Positions 1-5,802 of a stretch of DNA of 8,650 nt are shown here, one piece after another. Where the stretch lies: positions 1-8,650 of the forward strand of contig JAHJUH010000029.1 in NCBI GenBank assembly GCA_018829245.1, given 5' to 3'. This DNA comes from Patescibacteria group bacterium. Lineage in GTDB: Bacteria > Patescibacteriota > Minisyncoccia > Portnoybacterales > UBA2143. The position numbers were made by a program, and so were the translations under genes. How positions within the stretch are numbered: the stretch's first letter is position 1; each line of letters opens with the position of its first letter. The notes below the pieces were generated by a model. That model searched no databases. It worked only from the letters and a program-made list of their open reading frames with translations, and was not told the origin of the DNA.

Positions 1-12
1 AAAAATTATCCC

Positions 13-37
13 TATTATCCAAAGATAATATTTTTTT
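13..37 (+). terminator. possible plus-strand intrinsic terminator (AT-only stem)
   Basis: A 7-bp stem TATTATC / GATAATA with a CAAA loop is followed directly by seven T. A second T7 tract lies at 51-57 inside a 12-nt direct repeat AATATTTTTTTA (27-38 and 47-58). This would suit the end of a plus-strand gene lying left of the window, but the stem has a single G-C pair and such palindromes arise by chance in AT-rich DNA. No gene is visible in 1-150. Confidence 0.25.
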
Positions 38-80
38 AAATAATCAAATATTTTTTTAGGTAAAAATTTAATCATTGGTG

Positions 81-160
81 TACCCAGTAGAAGAATTTTG
101 AGTGTTTAAATATAAATTTAAGCAAAGCTTAAATTTGTCTCAAAATTTCTCTACTGGGTA
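81..160. repeat. long imperfect inverted repeat with a nested hairpin, overlapping the pilO stop codon
   Basis: The outer arms 81-102 and 139-160 are 22 nt each and match at 20 of 22 positions when one is reverse-complemented; the outermost 10 bp (TACCCAGTAG / CTACTGGGTA) are perfect. Between them lies a second, perfect 10-bp inverted repeat AAATTTAAGC (114-123) / GCTTAAATTT (127-136) with an AAA loop. The right arm encodes the last codons of pilO (Tyr-Thr-Gln-stop), so the element is fused to the gene end. As RNA on the minus strand it would fold into one long, slightly bulged hairpin, but no U-tract follows at once, so it is not a textbook terminator. A transcript-stabilising 3' hairpin or a small MITE-like insertion are both possible. 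No target-site duplication is evident. Confidence 0.8.
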
Positions 161-729
161 TAAACTTTAATTCCTACAATAGTTTCTAAATCTCCTATTT
201 TTAAATTATAACTAAGATTAGCTAAATCTATTTTTCCTAATCTTTTAATGTTTAAACTATCAACCCCTATTAAACGATATGGCGGATAAGGACTATCTTC
301 TAAACTAGCTATAAAAGAAAGCAAGTTTGAAAAACCTCCCCAAAGAGAAATTCTTAAAACAAGAAAAGAATCTCCTTCTTCATCAGGCAATGGAGTAAAA
401 GAATTAACTGTTTTAATTTCAAATACATTGCCAGTTTCTTTAGCAATATTTTCTAAGGTTGAAATAAAGCCAACTGCTTCTTTTGTTTTAAGAAAGGCAT
501 CTTCAATCATTAACAAATCATCTTCTCTTTCTTGATAGGTTTTTTCTAATTCTTTAAACAAGGTCTCTTTTTGATGTAATACAGTTAAAATACTTTGATT
601 ATCTAGATACTCTTGGGAATTAGCTTTAATTTTATCTATTAATGGAAAAGCGATTAAATAGATAAAAAGAATTAATATAAGCAAGCTTATTCCTAAAGAA
701 CCAAAAAGTTTTTTTTGAAGTAAAAGCAT
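151..729 (-). CDS. pilO: type IV pilus assembly protein PilO-like
   Basis: A 192-residue bitopic inner-membrane protein of the type IV pilus alignment complex, expected to pair with PilN and transmit PilM state to the extracytoplasmic side. It shows a short cytoplasmic N-terminus, one transmembrane helix (about residues 9-31), a charged coiled-coil stretch (about 35-82) and a C-terminal alpha/beta domain (about 85-192) of the size expected for the PilO ferredoxin-like fold. Sequence conservation in this family is low, so the call rests on topology, length and the position directly after pilM and pilN. The ATG at 727-729 lies 5 bp after the pilN stop, with only a weak purine-rich site upstream. 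The TAG stop lies inside the inverted repeat at 81-160. No pilP or pilQ is seen, though only 150 bp follow. Confidence 0.82.
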   Translation of the reverse strand: MLLLQKKLFGSLGISLLILILFIYLIAFPLIDKIKANSQEYLDNQSILTVLHQKETLFKELEKTYQEREDDLLMIEDAFLKTKEAVGFISTLENIAKETGNVFEIKTVNSFTPLPDEEGDSFLVLRISLWGGFSNLLSFIASLEDSPYPPYRLIGVDSLNIKRLGKIDLANLSYNLKIGDLETIVGIKVYTQ

Positions 730-734
730 ATTAA

Positions 735-1286
735 TTATTCTTCATTTAATGGCGCTGGCTCAAAAGTAAAATTAAAATCTATATCATTTTTCTTAATTAA
801 ATTAGATAAAGGAGATTCAAGATTATTAAAAAGAACACTTTCTTCTAATGAATCTTTAAAACGAATAAGCTTATCCCTGCTTTCTGCCCAACCGCTTAAA
901 TTAATCTTATTAATAGACAATTTATATGAAAAGTTTGATAAATAAACGCCTAAAGGAGTAATTTTAGCTAATTCCTCTAAAATTGGCGTCCAAACAACTG
1001 ATTCTTTCTGCTTAAGATGAATTTTATCAAGATGTTGATTAACATTTTTAATCTTTTCTTCTATTTTAACTAATTGCTGAATTCTAATATCATTTTCATT
1101 AATTTCTATTAATCTTTCTTGTTCTTTTAATAAAATAAAAAGGGAATAATAGGTAACAATTAAAAGTAAAGTGAAAATAAGTAAAAATATTGCAATTCGA
1201 ACAGCTAAAAAAAAGATTAAATTATTAAGTTTATCTAATTCTAGTTTTTCTTTTTCTCTTGGGGGTAAAAGATTAAGTTTTATCAT
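735..1286 (-). CDS. pilN: type IV pilus assembly protein PilN-like
   Basis: A 183-residue bitopic membrane protein. The first residues, MIKLNLLPPR, match the conserved cytoplasmic I-N-L-L-P peptide by which PilN docks into a groove on PilM. A transmembrane helix follows (about 23-53), then a coiled coil (about 54-95) and a small alpha/beta domain (about 100-180). I place the start at the ATG 1284-1286 because it puts the docking peptide at the extreme N-terminus, as in the family, and leaves a 1-bp gap after the pilM stop. A TTG at 1293-1295 in the same frame would add three residues and overlap the pilM stop; the AAGAGA upstream sits only 2 nt from that TTG, which is too close. Translation is probably coupled to pilM. 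Confidence 0.87.
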   Translation of the reverse strand: MIKLNLLPPREKEKLELDKLNNLIFFLAVRIAIFLLIFTLLLIVTYYSLFILLKEQERLIEINENDIRIQQLVKIEEKIKNVNQHLDKIHLKQKESVVWTPILEELAKITPLGVYLSNFSYKLSINKINLSGWAESRDKLIRFKDSLEESVLFNNLESPLSNLIKKNDIDFNFTFEPAPLNEE

Positions 1287-1287
1287 T

Positions 1288-2373
1288 TTATTCAAGATCT
1301 CTTAATGCTAATCCTAAAGCTGTTGTATAAATCAAAGATTCTTTTTTAGACATTTTTAATTGGTTTTTTTTATCAGACAAATTAACATTAATTAAAGAAT
1401 CCCCTATTTTAACCGGCAATTCTAATTTTTTAGAAAAAACATCAGATATATTTATTAAAAGAGAATCTCCGCCACAAAGCACAACCTGCCCAATTGCTCC
1501 ATCAGGCCCATGAATATGAGCGCTATGCTCATGGTAAAATTTAATATAGTCTCTAATCTGCTTAGCTAAATTATCAATAACAGGATTCAAAGCATTATAA
1601 ACTTTTCCTTCCTTATCAATCATACTAGTCCTATCCAAACCAACCTTAATCTTTAGTTCAATAGCTTTTTTTTCATCAACGCCAAGCTCTTTCATAATAG
1701 ATTGATTAAAAAGATTTCCAGAGATAGGAATATGAGAAGTAAAACGAATAGCTAAAGCTGAGAAAATAACAAAGTTAGTTCCTGTTGCTCCTAAATCAAC
1801 AATAATAGTTGGCTTAAGATCATCATCTTTCATTAAGCTTCTAACCACTGCTACTGATTCTGGCTCAAGAGCTACTGGCTTAAATCCGCTTTTCTTTAAA
1901 AAACTTACATAACCATTAACTAAATTCTTAGGCGTAGCAACAATTAAAACATCAATATGATCAACATGGCTAAATATTGGCTTGATAATCTGCCATCCTA
2001 AATAAACTTCATCAATATCCAAAGGAATATTAGCTTCAGCTTCCCATTTAACAGCTTCATCTAATTCCTCGTTTTTCATAAAAGGCAATTGAATAATTCT
2101 GATAAAAACTTTTTCCTCTGGCAAACTACAAACCACTCGTCTTCCTTGAAACGAGTTTCCTCTTATTTCTTTAAAAGTTTTTTTAAATAAATTAACTAAT
2201 TCCTTTTCTTTTTTAATCTCGCCTCCTTCTATCAAGCCAAATGGTATCTCCCCTTTAAAAAAGCTATCTATAAATACCCTGTCTCTTTTCTTGCCAAGCT
2301 GGACAACTTTAAAAGAATTATCACTTAAATCCAAGCCAAAAGCTGGACTGTTTTTACGGAATTCATAAAACAT
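1288..2373 (-). CDS. pilM: type IV pilus assembly ATPase-fold protein PilM
   Basis: A 361-residue cytoplasmic protein of the actin/FtsA fold that binds nucleotide and the PilN N-terminus, linking the pilus motor to the membrane complex. Visible motifs in order: FGLDLSDNSFKVVQL (12-26, phosphate-1 loop), the FtsA-like 1C-type insertion around AVKWEAEANIPLDIDEVY (107-124), IVDLGATGTNFVIF (191-204, phosphate-2 loop) and VVLCGGDSLL (297-306, adenosine motif). The length matches the family. The ATG at 2371-2373 has no Shine-Dalgarno; instead a TATAAT with extended -10 lies 9 nt upstream, so a (nearly) leaderless transcript is possible. It is followed at 1 bp by pilN. It lies in the same frame as the upstream vanZ-like gene, separated only by that gene's TGA. 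Confidence 0.93.
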   Translation of the reverse strand: MFYEFRKNSPAFGLDLSDNSFKVVQLGKKRDRVFIDSFFKGEIPFGLIEGGEIKKEKELVNLFKKTFKEIRGNSFQGRRVVCSLPEEKVFIRIIQLPFMKNEELDEAVKWEAEANIPLDIDEVYLGWQIIKPIFSHVDHIDVLIVATPKNLVNGYVSFLKKSGFKPVALEPESVAVVRSLMKDDDLKPTIIVDLGATGTNFVIFSALAIRFTSHIPISGNLFNQSIMKELGVDEKKAIELKIKVGLDRTSMIDKEGKVYNALNPVIDNLAKQIRDYIKFYHEHSAHIHGPDGAIGQVVLCGGDSLLINISDVFSKKLELPVKIGDSLINVNLSDKKNQLKMSKKESLIYTTALGLALRDLE

Positions 2374-2382
2374 ATTAATAAT

Positions 2383-2414
2383 ATTATATCATTTTTTCCT
2401 ATTTAAGAAAATAA
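2383..2414 (-). promoter_or_regulatory. candidate extended -10 promoter for pilMNO
   Basis: On the minus strand the sequence TGATATAAT (2391-2383) is a perfect -10 hexamer with the TGn extension; the TGA is also the stop codon of the vanZ-like gene. A weak -35 (TTTTCT, 3 of 6 to consensus) lies 17 nt further upstream. Initiation about 7 nt downstream would fall within a few bases of the pilM ATG, giving little or no 5' leader. This would let pilMNO be expressed apart from the upstream operon. AT-rich DNA often produces TATAAT by chance. Confidence 0.45.
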
Positions 2415-2745
2415 CTGAAAAAATACCAATGCTGTCTATAAGCACATCTCTGACCGAGCCTTGTCTAAGTAAAACAAAGGTTTGATGATATTCATCAGAC
2501 ACAGCATAGAAAATAGCTAAAAACATAGACCAGATTAAAACCTGGTAATTGCTTAATTTATATTCTGACAAAGCCCTGATTAAAAGAAAAGTTAAAACAG
2601 CATATTCTGTAATATGGGCTATTTTGCGTAAAATAAAATCCAAGTTGCCAGACAGATTAGATTTCAAATCTGGCTGATGGGAAAGAAAGAAAATAAAGCA
2701 GGCCCAAAGAAAAACCAAAGACCAATTTCTAATTTTTGTTTTCAT
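2389..2745 (-). CDS. VanZ-like small membrane protein
   Basis: A 118-residue integral membrane protein with about four helices (roughly 8-22, 43-58, 66-82, 98-114). It carries the VanZ family signature: a polar loop after helix 1, K41-x2-H44-x2-E47, the D84-E85-Y86-H87-Q88 cluster, R94-Q-G, then D100 and D104-x2-G107. The family is named after the teicoplanin-resistance protein VanZ, but most members are stand-alone envelope proteins without known activity; nothing here suggests a van cluster. The ATG lies 2 bp after the polX stop, so translation is probably coupled. The stop is TGA, one of only two in the window, and pilM continues in the same frame 15 bp later. Confidence 0.85.
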   Translation of the reverse strand: MKTKIRNWSLVFLWACFIFFLSHQPDLKSNLSGNLDFILRKIAHITEYAVLTFLLIRALSEYKLSNYQVLIWSMFLAIFYAVSDEYHQTFVLLRQGSVRDVLIDSIGIFSVIFLNRKK

Positions 2746-2747
2746 TA

Positions 2748-4517
2748 TTATTCTTTATCTTTAAAAAATTCTAGGAAATTTGTTAAAGTTCTTGTATTTA
2801 AAATATCCTTCTTTTCTGCCCAGCCGCGCCTAGTCTGAGCAATACCTAATTCCATCATTTGAAAACAATTAACTGAATGAATATCTGAGCCAATAGCCAA
2901 TTTAACACCTGCTTCAACTGCTTGGCGAATATTAATATCTCTTAAATCTAATCTGCTTGTATGAGCATTAATTTCCAAAACAGTTTTATTCTTTTTAGCT
3001 GCTTTCAAAACTTGTTTAAAGTCCATTTGATAGCCTGGCCTTTTGTCAATAAGCCGTCCAAATGGATGAACAATAATATCAATATGTGGATTTTCTATTG
3101 CTTTAATTATTCTTTCAGTCATATCTTTCTTATCCATCTTTAATCTAAAATGAACGCCAGCCAAGACTATATCTAATTTATCTAAAACTTCATCTTTAAT
3201 ATCTATCGTGCCATCAACTTTAATATTTGCTTCACATCCTTTTAAGATTTTAATTCCTTTTAAGGACTTATTAACCTTATCAATTTCTTTCATTTGGCGC
3301 AAAATTCTTGCTTCATCTAATCCATTAGCAATTGTTAATCCTTTAGTATGATCAGTAATCACTAAATACTGATAACCTATTTTCTTTGCTGATAAAGCTA
3401 ATTCATTAATTGTTCTTGAACCATCGCTCCAATTACTATGGCAATGGATTTCACCTTTAATATCATTGTAATTAATTAATTTTGGCAACTGATTAAGTTT
3501 ACCCTGAGCTTGTCGAAGGGCTGCTTCAATTTCTCCAGTATTAGTTCTTAATTCTGGTTCAATATATGGCAATCCAATTGCTTGATAAACTTCTTTTTCA
3601 TTTTTTCCAGCTATTTTTTTCTTTCCTTTAAACACGCCATACTCATTTAATTTCAGTCCTTTTTTCTTAGCTATTTTTCTGATTAAAATATTATGATCCT
3701 TGCTTCCAGTAAAATATTGAAGAGCAGCTCCAAAACTTTCCTTTTTAACCACTCTTAAATCACAATCAAAGCCAGCTCTAAAACGAACTGATGACTTAGT
3801 TGGTCCTTTAGCCCAAACCTTGGATATTCTAGGCCCGCCTTCGCTTTGCTTCGGCGAGGTAAACATTTTGACAAAAGAATCTATTACTTTGTCTGGCTTA
3901 TTAGATGTTACTAAAATATCAATATCACCAACTGTTTCTTTCATCCGCCTTGCTGAACCAGCAATACTGATTTTATATACTTGAGGCAATTCTTTAAGCT
4001 GATTAATAATTTGTCTTACTATTGGCAGAATTGAACTAATTAAAAATCTGTTTTGTCCTGCTTTAACAAATTGAATTGCTTGTAAGATATTCTTCTCGCT
4101 TTTCTCTCCAAAACCTTCTAATTCTGATATCTTTCCCATTTTAGCTTCTTTTTCTAAATCTTTTAAATTTCTGATCCCAAGTTTTTTGTATAAGATTTTA
4201 ATTTTTCTTGCACCAAGGCCTTCAACCATGGTTAATGTTTCTAAATCAACTGGACATTGTTTTTTTAATCTTTGATAGGTTTTAACTTTGCCTGTTTTAA
4301 TAAACTCTTCAATTTTTTTAGCAATTGCCTCTCCAATTCCAGGAATTTTTTTAAGAGCCTTGGTTCCTCCTTTCTGATAAATATCCTGAACATCTTTTTC
4401 TAAAGAATCTAAAACCCGAGCCGCCTTATTATATGCTCGGGAACGAAAAGAAACCTCATCCATTTCAATAAATTCAGCTATCTGATAAAAAATTCTTGCT
4501 AATTCCAAGTTTTTCAT
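2748..4517 (-). CDS. polX: DNA polymerase/3'-5' exonuclease PolX (family X polymerase with PHP domain)
   Basis: A 589-residue gap-filling repair polymerase. The order is an 8-kDa-like helical domain (1-90) with a helix-hairpin-helix PGIGEAIAKKI (59-69), a second at 98-111 and a third around GFGEKSEKNI (135-144); the palm with GS (187-188), the metal aspartates D198 and D200 in GDIDILV and D253 in DLRVV; and a C-terminal PHP exonuclease (about 350-589) with a full ligand set (H358, H360, D365, H390, E429, H456, H484, D545, H547). Both activities should be intact. It is about 18 residues longer than the usual 570 or so. The excess sits in two G+C-rich, repeat-like in-frame insertions at residues 220-229 and 335-342. 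The ATG lies 15 bp after the MFS gene stop, with no clear Shine-Dalgarno. Confidence 0.96.
   Translation of the reverse strand: MKNLELARIFYQIAEFIEMDEVSFRSRAYNKAARVLDSLEKDVQDIYQKGGTKALKKIPGIGEAIAKKIEEFIKTGKVKTYQRLKKQCPVDLETLTMVEGLGARKIKILYKKLGIRNLKDLEKEAKMGKISELEGFGEKSEKNILQAIQFVKAGQNRFLISSILPIVRQIINQLKELPQVYKISIAGSARRMKETVGDIDILVTSNKPDKVIDSFVKMFTSPKQSEGGPRISKVWAKGPTKSSVRFRAGFDCDLRVVKKESFGAALQYFTGSKDHNILIRKIAKKKGLKLNEYGVFKGKKKIAGKNEKEVYQAIGLPYIEPELRTNTGEIEAALRQAQGKLNQLPKLINYNDIKGEIHCHSNWSDGSRTINELALSAKKIGYQYLVITDHTKGLTIANGLDEARILRQMKEIDKVNKSLKGIKILKGCEANIKVDGTIDIKDEVLDKLDIVLAGVHFRLKMDKKDMTERIIKAIENPHIDIIVHPFGRLIDKRPGYQMDFKQVLKAAKKNKTVLEINAHTSRLDLRDINIRQAVEAGVKLAIGSDIHSVNCFQMMELGIAQTRRGWAEKKDILNTRTLTNFLEFFKDKE
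3501..3520. repeat. short G+C-rich palindromic-type repeat, in frame inside polX (linker before PHP domain)
   Basis: The 19-mer CCCTGAGCTTGTCGAAGGG (3502-3520) has terminal CCCT/AGGG complementarity and stands out by G+C content from its AT-rich surroundings. On the coding strand it reads Leu-Arg-Gln-Ala-Gln-Gly (residues 334-339), in the linker where PolX relatives normally run from E-I-E-A-A-L straight to a short G-K-L-P-K-L. From memory, and not checked, this 19-mer type recurs in many CPR and other environmental genomes as an interspersed repeat. It adds about 8 residues without breaking the frame. Confidence 0.6.
3834..3859. repeat. short G+C-rich repeat, in frame inside the polX palm region
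   Basis: The segment has CGCC / GGCG ends (3836-3839 and 3853-3856) around a 5-nt periodic core CTTCG-CTTTG-CTTCG. On the coding strand the core CGAAGCAAAGCGAAGGCGG encodes Pro-Lys-Gln-Ser-Glu-Gly-Gly (residues 222-228), between FVKMF and ISKV, where PolX relatives have a direct short turn. Its base composition is sharply different from the flanks. All three coding-strand frames through the core lack stop codons. It is a different sequence from the repeat at 3501-3520 but has the same effect: a tolerated surface-loop insertion. Confidence 0.55.
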
Positions 4518-4532
4518 TTCTTAAAATTAAAA

Positions 4533-5144
4533 CTAAACATTTTTACCTAAAGGGATTCTTAAAATCTTCACATCTTTAGAACATATTTTTTTGTAAATAA
4601 AGAAAGGAAGTAAAGCGCTAATTAAAACAAAGATAATAATACCGATAAAAAGAGTGTTAAAACCAAAACGATTAGCAACTATTCCGCCTAAGGCTCCAGC
4701 CGTTCCTGTACCAATACCAATCAAAGCTGCTCTAGTACTCCAGTCAAATGATTCTTTGTTTTTATCAATATGGCGTGTAAAAATAGCTGGATAAGCAGAA
4801 ATATTCATAGACATACCCAAAGAAAAGGTTGCTTGTAAAAGATAAATATGCCATGGCAAATAGGAAAAAATATATCCTAAAACAGCTAAAGCCGCTAAAA
4901 CATTGCCAATAACAATAAACCAAAAATCATCCTTTTCTCCATGATTCATATCTAGATATTTTCCAAAAGGAACTACTGTCAATGAAATAACAATCCAGTA
5001 AATAGCAGCAGCATAACCAACTACTTCAATATTACCTCCTTTTATTCTTTCTGTTAAAAAAATAGCGAAAATAGGGTTAATAAAACCAAATCCGCTAGCT
5101 AAAGCTACATCTGAAAAAATTAAAAACTTAATAACTTTGTTCAT
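4533..5144 (-). CDS. half-size (six-helix) MFS-type membrane protein
   Basis: A 203-residue membrane protein with about six helices (roughly 8-30, 42-60, 74-94, 98-118, 139-158, 165-187). Features typical of the N-terminal half of a major facilitator transporter are visible: a degenerate motif A, GKYLDMNHGEKDD (61-73), between helices 2 and 3, and a glycine-rich fifth helix GIGTGTAGALGG (143-154) resembling motif C. A full MFS protein has twelve helices in about 400 residues. Here the frame ends after helix 6 with a short basic tail and a TAG stop, and polX starts 15 bp later, so no second half exists nearby. It could be a natural half-transporter working as a dimer, or a decayed gene; the clean ends favour a natural form. 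Substrate unknown. Start ATG 11 bp after the yidD stop, without Shine-Dalgarno. Confidence 0.7.
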   Translation of the reverse strand: MNKVIKFLIFSDVALASGFGFINPIFAIFLTERIKGGNIEVVGYAAAIYWIVISLTVVPFGKYLDMNHGEKDDFWFIVIGNVLAALAVLGYIFSYLPWHIYLLQATFSLGMSMNISAYPAIFTRHIDKNKESFDWSTRAALIGIGTGTAGALGGIVANRFGFNTLFIGIIIFVLISALLPFFIYKKICSKDVKILRIPLGKNV

Positions 5145-5155
5145 ATATGGTTAAT

Positions 5156-5356
5156 TTAATAACAAGTAGAAACTTGTTTCAGCCCCAGCCAAAAACCTTT
5201 AATAATTCCGTGTTTTTCCACTGATTGATAAGTATATTGTGAACAAGTTGGATAATGTCTACATTGGCCTAATAATCTTAAAACAGGAAACCAGCCATGA
5301 TCCGGAGAAATGGTTTTTTGATAAACTCTAATTAAAAACAAAACAATTGATTTCAT
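5156..5356 (-). CDS. yidD: membrane protein insertion factor YidD-like, short form
   Basis: A 66-residue protein of the YidD family (hemolytic-like, DUF37), a small membrane-associated factor thought to aid YidC-dependent insertion. Diagnostic parts are IRVYQKTISPDHG (9-21), an amphipathic start, and the core C32-R-H-Y-P-T-C38-S-Q-Y with the following E-K-H-G (47-50). Relative to classical members it carries extra residues between the ISP and CRxYPTC motifs (about 19-30) and stops at S-T-C-Y, where the family continues with C-H-P and a terminal G-G-[YH]-D-P-V-P. The bases after the stop do not encode that tail in the same frame, so it is a real short form or an eroded end. It is the first gene of the run to pilO. 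The ATG is 6 nt from a TATAAT box. Confidence 0.85.
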   Translation of the reverse strand: MKSIVLFLIRVYQKTISPDHGWFPVLRLLGQCRHYPTCSQYTYQSVEKHGIIKGFWLGLKQVSTCY

Positions 5357-5368
5357 TTTTCTATTATA
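5357..5368 (-). promoter_or_regulatory. candidate -10 box of a leaderless promoter for yidD
   Basis: On the minus strand TATAAT (5368-5363) lies 6 nt before the yidD ATG (5356). The usual initiation distance puts the transcript start at or next to the A of the ATG, so the mRNA would be leaderless; accordingly no Shine-Dalgarno is present. A -35 is hard to name because the upstream sequence is T-rich. This promoter would drive the yidD to pilO operon and lies just beyond the terminator at 5386-5426. Confidence 0.5.
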
Positions 5369-5385
5369 CCCTTGTTTTGAAAAAT

Positions 5386-5426
5386 AAAAAAGCCGTTACC
5401 TTGAATTACAGGAATAGCTTTTTTTT
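5386..5426. terminator. intrinsic terminator after the zinc-ribbon gene, possibly bidirectional
   Basis: Read on the minus strand, GCTATTCCT pairs with AGGTAACGGC (one bulge, one mismatch, one G-U) around a loop of about 8 nt, flanked by an A-run and followed by six T, an A and five T. On the plus strand the same stem is followed by eight T (5419-5426). It separates the zinc-ribbon gene, whose stop is at 5439, from the yidD promoter. Confidence 0.65.
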
Positions 5427-5438
5427 GTTGGCCACGCT

Positions 5439-5696
5439 CTATTTAAATGCGCAGCAAGTTTCTGTTAATAAGGAAGGATATCTTTCTTTAAATATTTGGG
5501 TTAATTTGAAAATCTTGTCTGATTTAAAAATATTACCCTGATATTCTCTGTTCCTTAATAAACAGAGACCTCTACAGTCATTGCAGAAAAAATAAACCCC
5601 TTGCCCAAATCCATAAGCACCGCAAAACTGTACAAAAGAAAGATTTCTTCCATCTTCTCCCTTGCGTTCACAGGATGGACACCTATAATCATGCAT
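5439..5696 (-). CDS. small zinc-ribbon protein of unknown function
   Basis: I do not recognise the family. The 85-residue product has two C-x2-C knuckles, C6-P-S-C9 and C38-N-D-C41, plus C25 and C45 nearby, fitting a single zinc ribbon over about residues 4-46. A basic, hydrophobic C-terminal part (50-79) follows and ends in C81-C82. No transmembrane helix or signal peptide is seen. The start is well supported: ATG 5694-5696 has a perfect AGGAGG 6 nt upstream, unlike the operon genes. It appears monocistronic, with a promoter near 5767-5794, a leader of about 64 nt and the terminator at 5386-5426. Zinc-ribbon proteins of this size may bind nucleic acid or another protein; which applies here cannot be told. 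An antisense open frame overlaps it but has no initiation signal. Confidence 0.7.
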   Translation of the reverse strand: MHDYRCPSCERKGEDGRNLSFVQFCGAYGFGQGVYFFCNDCRGLCLLRNREYQGNIFKSDKIFKLTQIFKERYPSLLTETCCAFK

Positions 5697-5794
5697 ATCT
5701 ATCCTCCTCTCAATACATTATGGCTGATTCATAATATTGTTAAAATACCTCCTCTTTTTTAAACTCACTCTACCAACTTTATTAAAAAAGTCAA
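5697..5794 (-). promoter_or_regulatory. promoter and two-Shine-Dalgarno leader of the zinc-ribbon gene
   Basis: On the minus strand a -35 TTGACT (5794-5789) and, 16 nt on, a -10 TAGAGT (5772-5767) with a TGG extension predict a start near 5760. The leader then carries a first Shine-Dalgarno GAGGAGGT (5754-5747) with no well-placed start codon (the nearest ATG, 5732-5730, is 15 nt away and opens M-N-Q-P-stop), a two-codon frame overlapping it (5718-5710), and the second Shine-Dalgarno AGGAGG (5708-5703) for the real gene. Two ribosome-binding sites in about 60 nt suggest translational control or a standby site. Confidence 0.5.
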
Positions 5795-5802
5795 AATTAA
5801 TT

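Noticed and set aside
1288..1295. Upstream TTG start for pilN at 1293-1295
   Set aside because: It would add M-N-K ahead of the conserved MIKLNLLP docking peptide, overlap the pilM stop and leave only 2 nt to the purine-rich site. The ATG at 1286 fits the family better.
2389..2745. Glycopeptide resistance from the VanZ-like protein
   Set aside because: Single VanZ-domain proteins are common outside van clusters and no vanHAX or regulator genes are present.
2961..3143. Plus-strand open frame opposite the polX PHP domain
   Set aside because: Phe- and Asn-rich antisense translation of AT-rich coding DNA with no Shine-Dalgarno.
5347..5541. Plus-strand open frame of 64 codons
   Set aside because: It runs antisense over the yidD promoter, terminator and zinc-ribbon gene, has no ribosome-binding site and gives a low-complexity product.
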